NCBI GenBank assembly: GCA_009379915.1 | Contig: WHSV01000022.1 | Location: 1-45,549, forward strand | Direction: 5' to 3' | From: Actinomycetota bacterium | GTDB lineage: Bacteria; Actinomycetota; CADDZG01; WHSQ01 | DNA length: 45,549 nt | Shown: one piece after another, positions 8,577-15,715 of the stretch | How positions within the stretch are numbered: the stretch's first letter is position 1 | Layout: each line of letters begins with the position of its first letter | Translations under genes and position numbers: made by a program | The notes under the pieces: generated by a model | Told to the model about the DNA's origin: nothing | The model's input: only the letters and a program-made list of their open reading frames with translations | The model's database searches: none

Positions 8577-8900
8577 CTAATAGCGGACGTCGAGCGAGAA
8601 GCGCACCGCAGTGTCCAATCGCACCGTCTGACCCATTCTCAGACGCCCCACGGGCTCGAGATCGAGGACGGCCTTGGGCACCGTCAGAAGGTTGTCGCAG
8701 TTCGCAACACATTCATCCGGCAATCCCTCTCCGGGACCCAGCGGAACCTCCGACCGAATGCCCCTCACGGTTCTCGTAAGGGGTGCGACCACGACGGCGG
8801 ACAAAACCGGGATGGCGGCATCACGGGTCAAGATGAGAACCGGGCGCCGGCCTGCCGGCGGACCGAGGTCGGCCCAGTGGATCTCTCCTCGCCTCACCAC
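8577..8900 (-). CDS. PemK/MazF-family toxin
   Basis: A 107-residue MazF-fold endoribonuclease candidate: RRGEIHWADLGPP at the N-terminus, RPVLILTRD, VVVAPLTRTVRGIRSEVPLG, and ANCDNLLTVPKAVLD. It should cleave RNA when free of antitoxin. The GTG start at 8900 overlaps the antitoxin 3' end, the usual coupled order of antitoxin then toxin. The pair lies between cysM and murI, where M. tuberculosis carries a rhomboid-like gene (Rv1337), so it may be an insertion into a conserved block. Confidence 0.9.
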   Translation of the reverse strand: MVRRGEIHWADLGPPAGRRPVLILTRDAAIPVLSAVVVAPLTRTVRGIRSEVPLGPGEGLPDECVANCDNLLTVPKAVLDLEPVGRLRMGQTVRLDTAVRFSLDVRY

Positions 8901-9139
8901 TCGGAGACGTTCTCGGCGGCAAGCCTTCGAGCGGTCTCCACAAGAAGCGGATCCTGGGGCCGGCGCCGATACGCGGCCACGAGGGCGGCCTCATCTCGGG
9001 CGATCACTCGGGACTCGAGGAGCGCACGAGCTGCGGTTCGGAGGAGCTCGCTGCGACTCAAGCCGGCCTCCTCGGCGGCGGCATCGAGCGCTTCGACGAG
9101 ATCATCATCGAGCTGGACGAGAACCTGCTTGCGAGCCAC
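8894..9139 (-). CDS. ribbon-helix-helix antitoxin
   Basis: An 81-residue protein with an N-terminal ribbon-helix-helix DNA-binding domain (KQVLVQLDDDLVEALDAAA, then GLSRSELLRTAARALLE) and an acidic C-terminal tail likely to bind the MazF-type toxin. The GTG at 9139 lacks a clear ribosome site; the preceding 30 nt hold two CATATG-centred inverted repeats that probably are its own operator. It overlaps the toxin gene by 7 nt. Confidence 0.88.
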   Translation of the reverse strand: MARKQVLVQLDDDLVEALDAAAEEAGLSRSELLRTAARALLESRVIARDEAALVAAYRRRPQDPLLVETARRLAAENVSEW

Positions 9140-9150
9140 GCTAGGAAGTT

Positions 9151-9174
9151 ACCATATGGTCCTTCATATGGGAA
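9151..9174. promoter_or_regulatory. putative autoregulatory operator of the first TA pair
   Basis: Two palindromic half-sites lie just upstream of the antitoxin start: ACCATATGGT at 9151-9160 (perfect) and TTCATATGGGAA at 9163-9174 (near-perfect), centred 13 nt apart. Spaced CATATG boxes fit a dimer-of-dimers ribbon-helix-helix repressor. No convincing -10/-35 pair was identified. Confidence 0.6.
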
Positions 9175-9180
9175 CATCTA

Positions 9181-9349
9181 TGCGGTTCGTCACTGGGCAC
9201 AGTCGGACTCGGGGATCGACGTTCGGGTCATTCGTTGATCGCAGAAGGGGCGGGCGGGGCCAACCCTGCGCCACGGGCCTGCCTGACGCGCCTGACATGC
9301 CTGCCGTGTCGGGCACCCCTCGGAGAGGTACTGCTCGTCGACAAGCTCC
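9181..9349. other. spacer between TA pair and cysM, no gene seen
   Basis: About 170 nt without a supported frame. It contains short direct repeats of CCTGAC/CCTGCC around 9279-9305. Nothing resembling the rhomboid gene found at this place in mycobacteria is visible. Confidence 0.5.
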
Positions 9350-10291
9350 CTACCACCAGAGGACGGCTTCGACCTGCTCCTCCGCGGTGTCGATGTCCTG
9401 TGTCCAGGCCTCGGTCGAGATGTACTTCCAGCCCGCGTCGGCGAGGAGGCATACGACGTCTCCACCACCCTGCGAGCTCAGGCGCTCGGCCGTCCGCTGG
9501 GCCACCCAGATGACCGCTCCCGCGGAGATGCCGGCGAAGATTCCCTCTCTGGTCAGGAGCGCCCGGGTCCACGCGATCGACTCGCGCGCCCTGACCATGA
9601 CCTTTCCGTCGAGGATGTCGGGATCGAAGATCGGCGGGACGTAGCCGTCCTCGAGCGATCGAAGCCCGTAGACCAGTTCGCCGAGTTGCGGCTCGGCCGC
9701 GATGATCTTGATCGCCGGGTCGTGTTCCTTGAGCCTGCGCCCCACGCCGGTAAGCGTTCCGCCGGTTCCGAGTCCGGCGACGAAGGCCTTGACCTCGGGT
9801 AGGTCGTCGATGATCTCCCGGCCCGTGCCGTTGTAGTGAGCCGTGACGTTGGCCTCGTTGCCGTACTGAAACGGCATGTGGTACTTGTCGTCGCGCGCCA
9901 TCTCCTGAGCGAGCGCGACGGAGCCGTTTGTGCCCTTGGCCCCCTCCGAGTAGACGATGTCGGCGCCGAAGGCCCGCAGCAGCGAGACCCTCTCGGCGGA
10001 GGCGTTGTCCGGCATCACCGCGGTGAAGCGGTAGCCACGGATCGAGCAGACCATCGCAAGCGAAACGCCGGTGTTGCCCGAGGTCGGCTCGAGGACGATG
10101 CGGTCCTTGGTCAGCTCGCCCGAGGCCTCACCCGCCTCGATCAGGGCCAGGGCGACCCGGTCCTTGACCGAGCCGGTGGGGTTCTGGCCCTCGAGCTTGA
10201 CCCAGATCCGGACGTTGTCGGCGGGGCTAAGGCTCGGCACCTGGACGAGCGGGGTCTGCCCGATGGCGTCCAGGATGGACTTGTACTTCAC
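9350..10291 (-). CDS. cysM: CysM-type cysteine synthase (O-phosphoserine sulfhydrylase)
   Basis: A 313-residue PLP enzyme. Lys43 in PTGSVKDR is the Schiff-base lysine, PTSGNTG at 69-75 binds substrate and phosphate, and GLGTGGTLTGVGR holds the cofactor phosphate. In mycobacteria CysM uses O-phosphoserine and a thiocarboxylated CysO carrier, after which Mec releases cysteine. The neighbouring genes here are exactly cysO and mec, so that sulfide-independent route is the likely role. The C-terminus DTAEEQVEAVLWW fits the lid that closes over the active site in CysM. The GTG start at 10291 lies 3 nt after the cysO stop and has no adjacent ribosome site, because a hairpin repeat separates it from AGGAGGA. 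Confidence 0.93.
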   Translation of the reverse strand: MKYKSILDAIGQTPLVQVPSLSPADNVRIWVKLEGQNPTGSVKDRVALALIEAGEASGELTKDRIVLEPTSGNTGVSLAMVCSIRGYRFTAVMPDNASAERVSLLRAFGADIVYSEGAKGTNGSVALAQEMARDDKYHMPFQYGNEANVTAHYNGTGREIIDDLPEVKAFVAGLGTGGTLTGVGRRLKEHDPAIKIIAAEPQLGELVYGLRSLEDGYVPPIFDPDILDGKVMVRARESIAWTRALLTREGIFAGISAGAVIWVAQRTAERLSSQGGGDVVCLLADAGWKYISTEAWTQDIDTAEEQVEAVLWW

Positions 10292-10327
10292 GGGCTAATG
10301 CCCGCGATCGTCGAGACGATCGCTTCC
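10291..10327 (-). repeat. 37-nt double-hairpin dispersed element, copy 2
   Basis: Read on the minus strand it is the same element as 166-202, with one base fewer in a G run and one extra A. Stem 1 is GCGATCGTC/GACGATCGC and stem 2 is GGGC-ATTA-GCCC. It covers the last codons and stop of cysO, the 3-nt gap and the first base of cysM. The stop codon TAG lies in the loop of stem 2. Confidence 0.8.
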
Positions 10328-10597
10328 TCCTGCAACGCTGGGAAGCAGGGACACGGTGTCGCCCTCGGTGGCCCTGGTGTCGAGCCTCTCGATGTAGCGA
10401 ATGTCCTCGTCGTTGACGTAGACGTTGACGAACCGGTGGAGGCTCCCGTCGTCGGTCAGCACCTGACGCTTGAAGCCGGGATAGCGATTGTCGAGCTGGC
10501 CGATCAGGTCCCCGATCGTGCCGGGATCCACCTGCACCTGCGATTCGCCGCTCGTGAACTTACGGAAAACGGTTGGGATGCGAACTGCAACAGGCAC
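10295..10597 (-). CDS. cysO: CysO-like sulfur carrier protein with 9-residue tail after GlyGly
   Basis: A 100-residue ubiquitin-fold sulfur carrier of the MoaD/ThiS/CysO group. Blocks matching mycobacterial CysO are VRIPTVFRKFTSG, LHRFVNVYVNDEDIR and DTVSLLPSVAGG. In the family the terminal GlyGly is adenylated and thiocarboxylated; here it is residues 90-91 and is followed by SDRLDDRGH, encoded by the 37-nt hairpin element. The carrier would therefore need trimming, perhaps by the JAMM protease Mec. The GTG at 10597 is chosen because GGGAGG lies 5 nt upstream; the longer frame adds 13 unlikely residues. Confidence 0.9.
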   Translation of the reverse strand: MPVAVRIPTVFRKFTSGESQVQVDPGTIGDLIGQLDNRYPGFKRQVLTDDGSLHRFVNVYVNDEDIRYIERLDTRATEGDTVSLLPSVAGGSDRLDDRGH

Positions 10598-10679
10598 ATT
10601 TTCCTCCCTTGTAAATGTTGTTAAGTCTACCTCCACTCAACGAGGAAGGAAGCGCCGCATATTCCTCGATTCGAGGGGC

Positions 10680-11102
10680 TCAGGGAAGAATGGTGACCGG
10701 GATCTCCTGGACCACGCCCTCGTCGCCCGCCCAGTCCTCCTTTTCGATGCGGAAGGCTCTGATTTCTGGTGGGTCGGTCGCCAATGAGACGATGACGTAG
10801 GGCACGTCATCTCTCTTCTCGCGGATATCAGTTGGCGACGGGTATGCCTCGGTGTGAGTGTGGCTGTGGAAGGCCGCCCAGTCCCAGCCCTCGGAGTAGA
10901 GAGTGTTGTGAACTGCAAGTTGTTCGGTTGAATCCAGCCTGTAACGAACCGGACTCCTCAGGGCATTGGTCATCCTGAAGATCTTGACTACCGTCCCATC
11001 CTTGATGCCAAGCATCCCGCAGGCCTCGTTCGGACGCCCCTCGATGCAGTGCTGAACCATCTCCTCGGCGAGCTCGCTCGAGATCCTGAACTCGTCGCTC
11101 AA
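10680..11102 (-). CDS. mec: Mec-type JAMM/MPN+ metalloprotease
   Basis: A 140-residue zinc peptidase of the JAMM family. The metal motif is complete: Glu26 in NEACG and H79-x-H81-x7-S89-x2-D92 in HSHTHTEAYPSPTD. In mycobacteria this enzyme cleaves cysteine from the CysO-cysteine adduct made by CysM, and the adjacent cysO and cysM support the same job. It may also be needed to remove the tail of this CysO. The TTG start at 11102 overlaps the selD stop (TTGA), so translation is coupled to selD. Confidence 0.92.
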   Translation of the reverse strand: MSDEFRISSELAEEMVQHCIEGRPNEACGMLGIKDGTVVKIFRMTNALRSPVRYRLDSTEQLAVHNTLYSEGWDWAAFHSHTHTEAYPSPTDIREKRDDVPYVIVSLATDPPEIRAFRIEKEDWAGDEGVVQEIPVTILP

Positions 11103-12136
11103 GCGGTCACCTCTATCCGTCCCCGGCCCTCGATCAACGAGCCGATGACGGCCGCCTCGGTGACCCCTCGTGCGCGGAGCTCGTCCATGAGCGCCGGGGT
11201 GCGGTCGGCCGGAACGGCCATCAGGAGGCCGCCCGAGGTCTGCGCGTCGAACAACACCGCCAACCTCTTATCGCTCAGTCCTTGTGCGTCGACGAAGCCT
11301 TCGTCCGCCGCGCGGTTCCTCTTGCTACCCGCGGGCAGAACCCCCGACTCCACGAGGTCGTGGGCCTCGGGCAGCACCGAGATGGAAGCGGCGGACAGCC
11401 GCGCGGAGACCCTGCCGTCGAGCATCTGGAGCAGGTGCCCCATCAGGCCGAAGCCGGTGACGTCGGTCGCCGCCGCGACCCCCACCTCGATCATGACCTC
11501 GGAGGCCGCCCGGTTCAGGGTGGCCATGATCTCTATGGCACGGGCGGCGGTCTCGGGCGACGTCTTGGCCTCCTTGATCCCGCTCGAGATGATCCCCATG
11601 CCGAGCGGCTTCGTAAGAACGAGGTCGCAGCCCACCGTCGCACCGGCTTTCGCCACGATGTGATCGGGGTGAATCACTCCCGTCACCGCCAGGCCATACT
11701 TCGGCTCGGGATCGTCGATCGAGTGGCCGCCCACGATGTTGACCTCCGCCTCGGCACAGACGGCGCTCCCCCCCTCGAGCACTCGTCCAAGCAATTCGAA
11801 GTCGAGCTCCCGCGGCCAACCCACGAGGTTGAGCGCAGTCACCGGTCGCCCGCCCATCGCGTAGACGTCGCTCAGCGCGTTCGCCGCGGCGATCCGGCCC
11901 CAGTCGAACGGGTCGTCGACGATCGGAGTGAAGAAGTCGACCGTCTGCACCATGGCGACTTCATCGGTCAGTCTGTAGACCGCGGCGTCGTCCGGCGAGT
12001 CCAGGCCGACAAGAACCGCCGGATCGGTCGTGGTGGATGTCACGTGGCGCAGCACCTGCGCCAGCTCGGAGGTGTCGAGCTTGCAGGCTCAACCACCCCC
12101 GTGCGAATAGGAGGTCAGGCGCACCTCATCGCGCAA
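11099..12136 (-). CDS. selD: selenide, water dikinase, selenocysteine-containing
   Basis: SelD makes selenophosphate from selenide and ATP for selenocysteine and selenouridine synthesis. Downstream of an in-frame TGA (12089-12091) the frame reads standard SelD: DDAAVYRLTD, QTVDFFTPIVDDPFDWGRIAA, AMGGRPV, VGGHSIDDPEPKYGLAVTG, TDVTGFGLMGHL and DAQTSGGLL. Upstream in the same frame is LTSYSHGGG-TGA-ACKL, which matches the catalytic E. coli stretch YSHGAGCGCK, with TGA at the active-site Cys and the essential Lys at 19. Reading TGA as selenocysteine gives 345 residues with Sec16. The TTG at 12136 is chosen because AAAGGAGG lies 9 nt upstream; an ATG three codons later is out of frame. It is the first gene of the selD-mec-cysO-cysM run. 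Confidence 0.93.
12055..12091 (-). promoter_or_regulatory. Sec TGA codon and putative bacterial SECIS hairpin
   Basis: Immediately after the TGA the selD mRNA can fold: lower stem CCTGC/GCAGG (12083-12087 with 12055-12059), a small asymmetric internal loop, upper stem AGCTCG/CGAGCT and a 7-nt apical loop ACACCTC. The loop begins about 13 nt after the TGA, slightly closer than typical. Opening the top G-C pair puts a G first in the loop, as bacterial SECIS elements usually have. Confidence 0.7.
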
Positions 12137-12354
12137 TTTCGGCCACCTCCTTTCGGCTCGGACACACATCTATGCAAGCGACTGTAGCCCGTCGTTATTT
12201 CTTGCTGCCGGACAAGGAGCCGATGGCCGGGTCACGTTCCCCCATGATTCCCCGGCAGCGGAGGCAGCTTTCGCTCTAAGCTTGCTCCTCGGGCTTCGGA
12301 GGGGGGCCAGCCAAGAGTTCGAATGGGAAAGGTGCCGGCATCAGATCCACCGGT

Positions 12355-13977
12355 ATGACGACCGCGGAAGAGCAGCGGCAACTGAACAGGTTGCTTACCG
12401 CTCTTGTCGGCGCGAGAGACGAGCACGAGGGACTGGTCGCCGCACTCCCGGCGATTGCTTCGATGCTGCGATCTGACGCTGCGCTGGTATGGGCCGGCGG
12501 CGAGGTTCGTCACCGGTTCGGGGATATCGAGGCGGCCGCTCTCGACCGCCGTGCGGGCGGGGTCGAGCTCGAGGGCCGGCGTGGGGCAGCGGCCCCCCTG
12601 CTCGATGACGGCTACCTTCTCGTTGCGCGTCCCGGCTCTCCTTACGACGCCGGTGACCTCGAGACGCTTATCGGCTTTGCCTCGGCACTGGATCTCTTCC
12701 TCCGAATGTGGCGGGCGCGCACGAGCGAGCGGCTTTCCACCGAGCGCGGGCACCGTCAGGCGGTCGAGAACGTGCGCCTGCTCGACTCTCTCATCGAGCG
12801 CCAGCGCCTGTTCGAGCGATTGACGCGCATTCAACGGTCGATAAGCCATCGCGCTCCACTTCAGGAGGTTCTCGACGCCGTCTGTTTAGGCGCCCGCGAA
12901 TTGATCGGCGACGAGGTCGTCGGAGTTCGGCTCATCGATCCCGACGACCCCGATGTCATCGAGGTCAAAGCCGATGTCGGACTCTCGGACGAGATGCGCG
13001 AGAAGGTTCGGCGGTCGCCATCCGGGGTGGGTGTCGGGGGCCGCGCCTTCAAAGAGAACAGGCTCGTAATCGTGTATGAGTACGACCGCAGCGACAACGT
13101 GGTGGTCCCTTTGAAGGAGGGCGGACTCCAGAGCGCCATGGCCGCGCCGGTACACGAACACGGCCAACCGGTCGGCAGCCTCGTGATATCGACCTTCAAA
13201 CGGGGGCGACGCTACAGCCAGGTTGAACAAGAGGTGCTGCTCGCCTTCGCGGAGCACGTCAGCATCGCGTTGACGGACGCGAAGACGGTGGAGGCCCTGC
13301 GGGAGGCGCAGCGGGTCAAGGAGATGTTCCTCGCGATGGTGTCGCACGAGCTCAAGACGCCACTAACCGCAATAATGGGGACTCTGAAGACGTTTCAGAA
13401 ACACGACTCGGCGCTGCGCGGAGAATTACGCGACTCGATGCTAGACTCCGCCGTCGACCGAGGCGATCAGCTGGCGCACCTGATCAACCGGCTGCTGATC
13501 GGAGCGCGCGCCGAGCTCGCCAACATCGAACAAGACATCACTCTCCAGGATCTCGTTGCAAACTCGGTCAAAGGCTTCAGAGACATGGGGATCCTCGACA
13601 TCCAAGAGGTGCCGGATCTCACCGTTAGAACCGACGCCGGCTCGATTCAGGGAGCACTCGGCATCCTCCTCGAGAACGCGATCGCCCACTCACCGACGGG
13701 ATCGAGCATCGTGGTTCGAACCAGCGTCACAGACACCGAGATATCGATTGCGGTCATCAACGAGGGCGGCTTGCCCGACGAGTTGGACGCGGGTGCCCTA
13801 TTCCAGCCGTTCCAACGGGGGGCCGAGGCACGTTCGTCGGGAGTGGGGCTCGGTCTCTACATCGCGCTGCGACTCGCCGAGGCGAGCGGAGGCACCATCG
13901 AGGTTGCGTCGGTCGACAACCAAGTGACGTTCGACGTGCGGGTCCCGCTCAAGCCGGCGCGCGACTCGGTTTCGTAG
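12355..13977 (+). CDS. GAF-domain sensor histidine kinase
   Basis: A 540-residue cytoplasmic two-component kinase. The N-terminal 130 residues are a poorly conserved sensor-like region, then a helical linker with LLDSLIERQRLFERLTRIQRS. A GAF domain follows at about 160-310 (GVRLIDPDDPDVIEVKADVG, AMAAPVHEHGQPVGSLVISTF, AFAEHVSIALTDAK). The dimerisation box is MVSHELKTPLTAI with phospho-acceptor His331. The ATPase part has LLENAIAHSP (N box) and SSGVGLGLYIALRLAEASGG (G2 box); the first glycine box is weak (INEGGLPDEL). There are no membrane spans and no response regulator beside it, so it is an orphan kinase; the partner and the signal are unknown. Confidence 0.9.
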   Translation: MTTAEEQRQLNRLLTALVGARDEHEGLVAALPAIASMLRSDAALVWAGGEVRHRFGDIEAAALDRRAGGVELEGRRGAAAPLLDDGYLLVARPGSPYDAGDLETLIGFASALDLFLRMWRARTSERLSTERGHRQAVENVRLLDSLIERQRLFERLTRIQRSISHRAPLQEVLDAVCLGARELIGDEVVGVRLIDPDDPDVIEVKADVGLSDEMREKVRRSPSGVGVGGRAFKENRLVIVYEYDRSDNVVVPLKEGGLQSAMAAPVHEHGQPVGSLVISTFKRGRRYSQVEQEVLLAFAEHVSIALTDAKTVEALREAQRVKEMFLAMVSHELKTPLTAIMGTLKTFQKHDSALRGELRDSMLDSAVDRGDQLAHLINRLLIGARAELANIEQDITLQDLVANSVKGFRDMGILDIQEVPDLTVRTDAGSIQGALGILLENAIAHSPTGSSIVVRTSVTDTEISIAVINEGGLPDELDAGALFQPFQRGAEARSSGVGLGLYIALRLAEASGGTIEVASVDNQVTFDVRVPLKPARDSVS

Positions 13978-14021
13978 CAATTCACTTCCACGATGCGGTC
14001 ACTCCCAGGGCCGCACGTGGT

Positions 14022-14804
14022 TCAACCGTCGAGAAACGCGACCGCTCGGCAGAAGGCGGCCTCTCCTCCCTGAAAGCGCCACGGGAAGCAGCCGAACTGG
14101 ATCCTCTGGTCGAGGACCTTGTCCAGGTCGCCGCCCAGGTTCTCGATGTGAACGATGTCGTGGGGGAACAACAGGGTGTGCATGATCTGGTAGTCGGGCT
14201 TTGGGAAGATTTCGTCGAGAGAGCGTCCCAGCTTGGCCTCGGCGTCCTCGGCTTCGTCCGGGCGCATCTTCCTGATCACCGTGTTCATCGGGTGGTCGGC
14301 GGTGCCGGCATCGATCGCTATCCAGCGCACTCCCCGGTCGAGCACCCACTCGGCGAACGCGCGGGTCGGGCCCGGATGCCGGATGAAGTAGCGGGTCTCA
14401 TCCGTCTCTGATCGATCGGTCCAGTTCTCCGGGTAGTAGCGGTGGTAGCCGGTGTGGATGACGAGGATGTCATCGCGCTCGATCGAGATGCCCGTATCCG
14501 CCTCCCACCGCTCGAAGTGCTCGGGCCCGTAAAGTTCGTAGTCGCCCACACCCATCTTTTCGAGGTCGACGACGCAGGCCGATCCGACGAGCCAGTCGAT
14601 CGGCAGATCGCCGATGAACTTGCCCCCCGAGAGGAAATGCGCGGGCGCGTCGAGGTGCGTGCCGACGTGAAGAGTCGAGGTGATCTCCTGGCCCCCGGCC
14701 TTGTCGAAGGCAAGTCGCTTGATCCATTTGATGGACGGTCCGTCGTAGCTTGCGAACGCGGGCGTGTGCATGCTGAAGTCCTGCGAGAGATCGAGCACGT
14801 TCAA
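14022..14804 (-). CDS. cyclase-family metal-dependent hydrolase
   Basis: A 260-residue member of the cyclase/kynurenine-formamidase-like family (PF04199), which includes isatin hydrolase and other enzymes that open cyclic or formyl amides. The metal motif HVGTHLDAPAHF near residue 50 is the family signature; later HTGYHRYYP and AIDAGTADHP contribute to the active site. The TTG at 14804 is the start: GGAGAGGAG lies 7 nt upstream, and the product starts NVLDLSQDFSMHTP. It is the last gene of the long minus-strand operon, 26 nt after the DUF2877 gene. The role is probably hydrolysis of a cyclic amide intermediate; the substrate is not known. Confidence 0.85.
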   Translation of the reverse strand: MNVLDLSQDFSMHTPAFASYDGPSIKWIKRLAFDKAGGQEITSTLHVGTHLDAPAHFLSGGKFIGDLPIDWLVGSACVVDLEKMGVGDYELYGPEHFERWEADTGISIERDDILVIHTGYHRYYPENWTDRSETDETRYFIRHPGPTRAFAEWVLDRGVRWIAIDAGTADHPMNTVIRKMRPDEAEDAEAKLGRSLDEIFPKPDYQIMHTLLFPHDIVHIENLGGDLDKVLDQRIQFGCFPWRFQGGEAAFCRAVAFLDG

Positions 14805-14830
14805 GGTTTTTCTCCTCTCCTTGGTGGCGG

Positions 14831-15715
14831 TCAGTTTCTTCTGTAGCTGCCGGCGAGAGCCAGCGCGCCAAGGGCACAACCTAGGGCGTAGGTTCCGCCG
14901 GTTCCGTGTCCGATGCGCTCGAGACGGCCGAGCGCGCCCATCCAGGTCGCGCGTTCGACGGACAGATCGAGCAGAGCACGCACGGGATCGATCACTTGTC
15001 CTCGGGCAGCCGACCTCAGAAGCGTCACCGAAAGAGCGCCGGTTCGTTCCCCGAGATCGTGCACCAGCAGAGCCGAACGCAACTCGCGCGCGACCTTGCG
15101 ATTCAGGCCGGCGGGCCTCTCGAACGCGATCATCGCTGCGGCCGCGGCCGCGAGCAGGTCGTCTCCATCCGGAGTCAGTCCCGGCCCCCGGCCCGTAAGC
15201 ACCCGGGCCGCGTCCGCAGCCGCCTCCGGTTGCTCGTCTCTGAGCGCGGCAAGCAGCAACCGAACCCCATCGAATCCCTCGCCCGCGACGAGTTCGGGGC
15301 GAGCGTCGGCGATCGCGGTGATGGGATCGGAGTCGTGTCCCATCGCGCCGAGCAGCTCGCGACCCTTTCGAGCCACGTCTCGAGCGTCGTAGCCTTGGTT
15401 GTCGGGCACGGAGAGATCGACGAGCCCGGCCCGGTCCCAGACGACCTCCACCCGGCCGCCGCGCACTCCAGCGGCGGAGAGCCGGACACCCGCGCCCGAC
15501 TCGAACGCGTCCAACCCCTCGTTCTCGACGACCGTCGCGCCGTTCGGCATCAACGGGACCGACCGGGCGGTCAGAGCGACGACGGCATCGCCGAGGGCCA
15601 GATAGACAGCCGCCGAAGACGACCCGAGGACGGTGCCCGCACTCGAGTGAGCTCCATCGAGGAAGCCGCGCAGCGGCAGGGCGATCGAGTGACAGGTCAA
15701 GCGGTGGTCACTCAC
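14831..15715 (-). CDS. DUF2877 protein (YlbF/AllH-like)
   Basis: A 294-residue soluble protein with the DUF2877 signature GRGPGLTPDGDDLLAAAAAAM around residue 190. In E. coli the homologous YlbF is encoded with FdrA and YlbE, and the trio has been linked to oxamate (oxalurate) carbamoyltransferase activity in anaerobic allantoin breakdown; the same trio is adjacent here. The GTG at 15715 overlaps the stop of the DUF1116 gene (GTGA). The C-terminal half, with DLGERTGALSVTLLRSAARGQ, is also typical. Its individual function within the complex is not established from sequence. Confidence 0.85.
   Translation of the reverse strand: MSDHRLTCHSIALPLRGFLDGAHSSAGTVLGSSSAAVYLALGDAVVALTARSVPLMPNGATVVENEGLDAFESGAGVRLSAAGVRGGRVEVVWDRAGLVDLSVPDNQGYDARDVARKGRELLGAMGHDSDPITAIADARPELVAGEGFDGVRLLLAALRDEQPEAAADAARVLTGRGPGLTPDGDDLLAAAAAAMIAFERPAGLNRKVARELRSALLVHDLGERTGALSVTLLRSAARGQVIDPVRALLDLSVERATWMGALGRLERIGHGTGGTYALGCALGALALAGSYRRN

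Noticed and set aside
10295-10597. MoaD for molybdenum cofactor synthesis
   Set aside because: Sequence blocks and neighbours (cysM, mec) match CysO rather than MoaD, even though the window encodes a molybdenum enzyme.
12174-12281. 35-residue plus-strand frame upstream of the histidine kinase
   Set aside because: No ribosome site and no recognisable feature.
12282-12354. tRNA-Sec gene near selD
   Set aside because: A GTTCGAAT loop is present near 12317 but no flanking stems or cloverleaf can be drawn.
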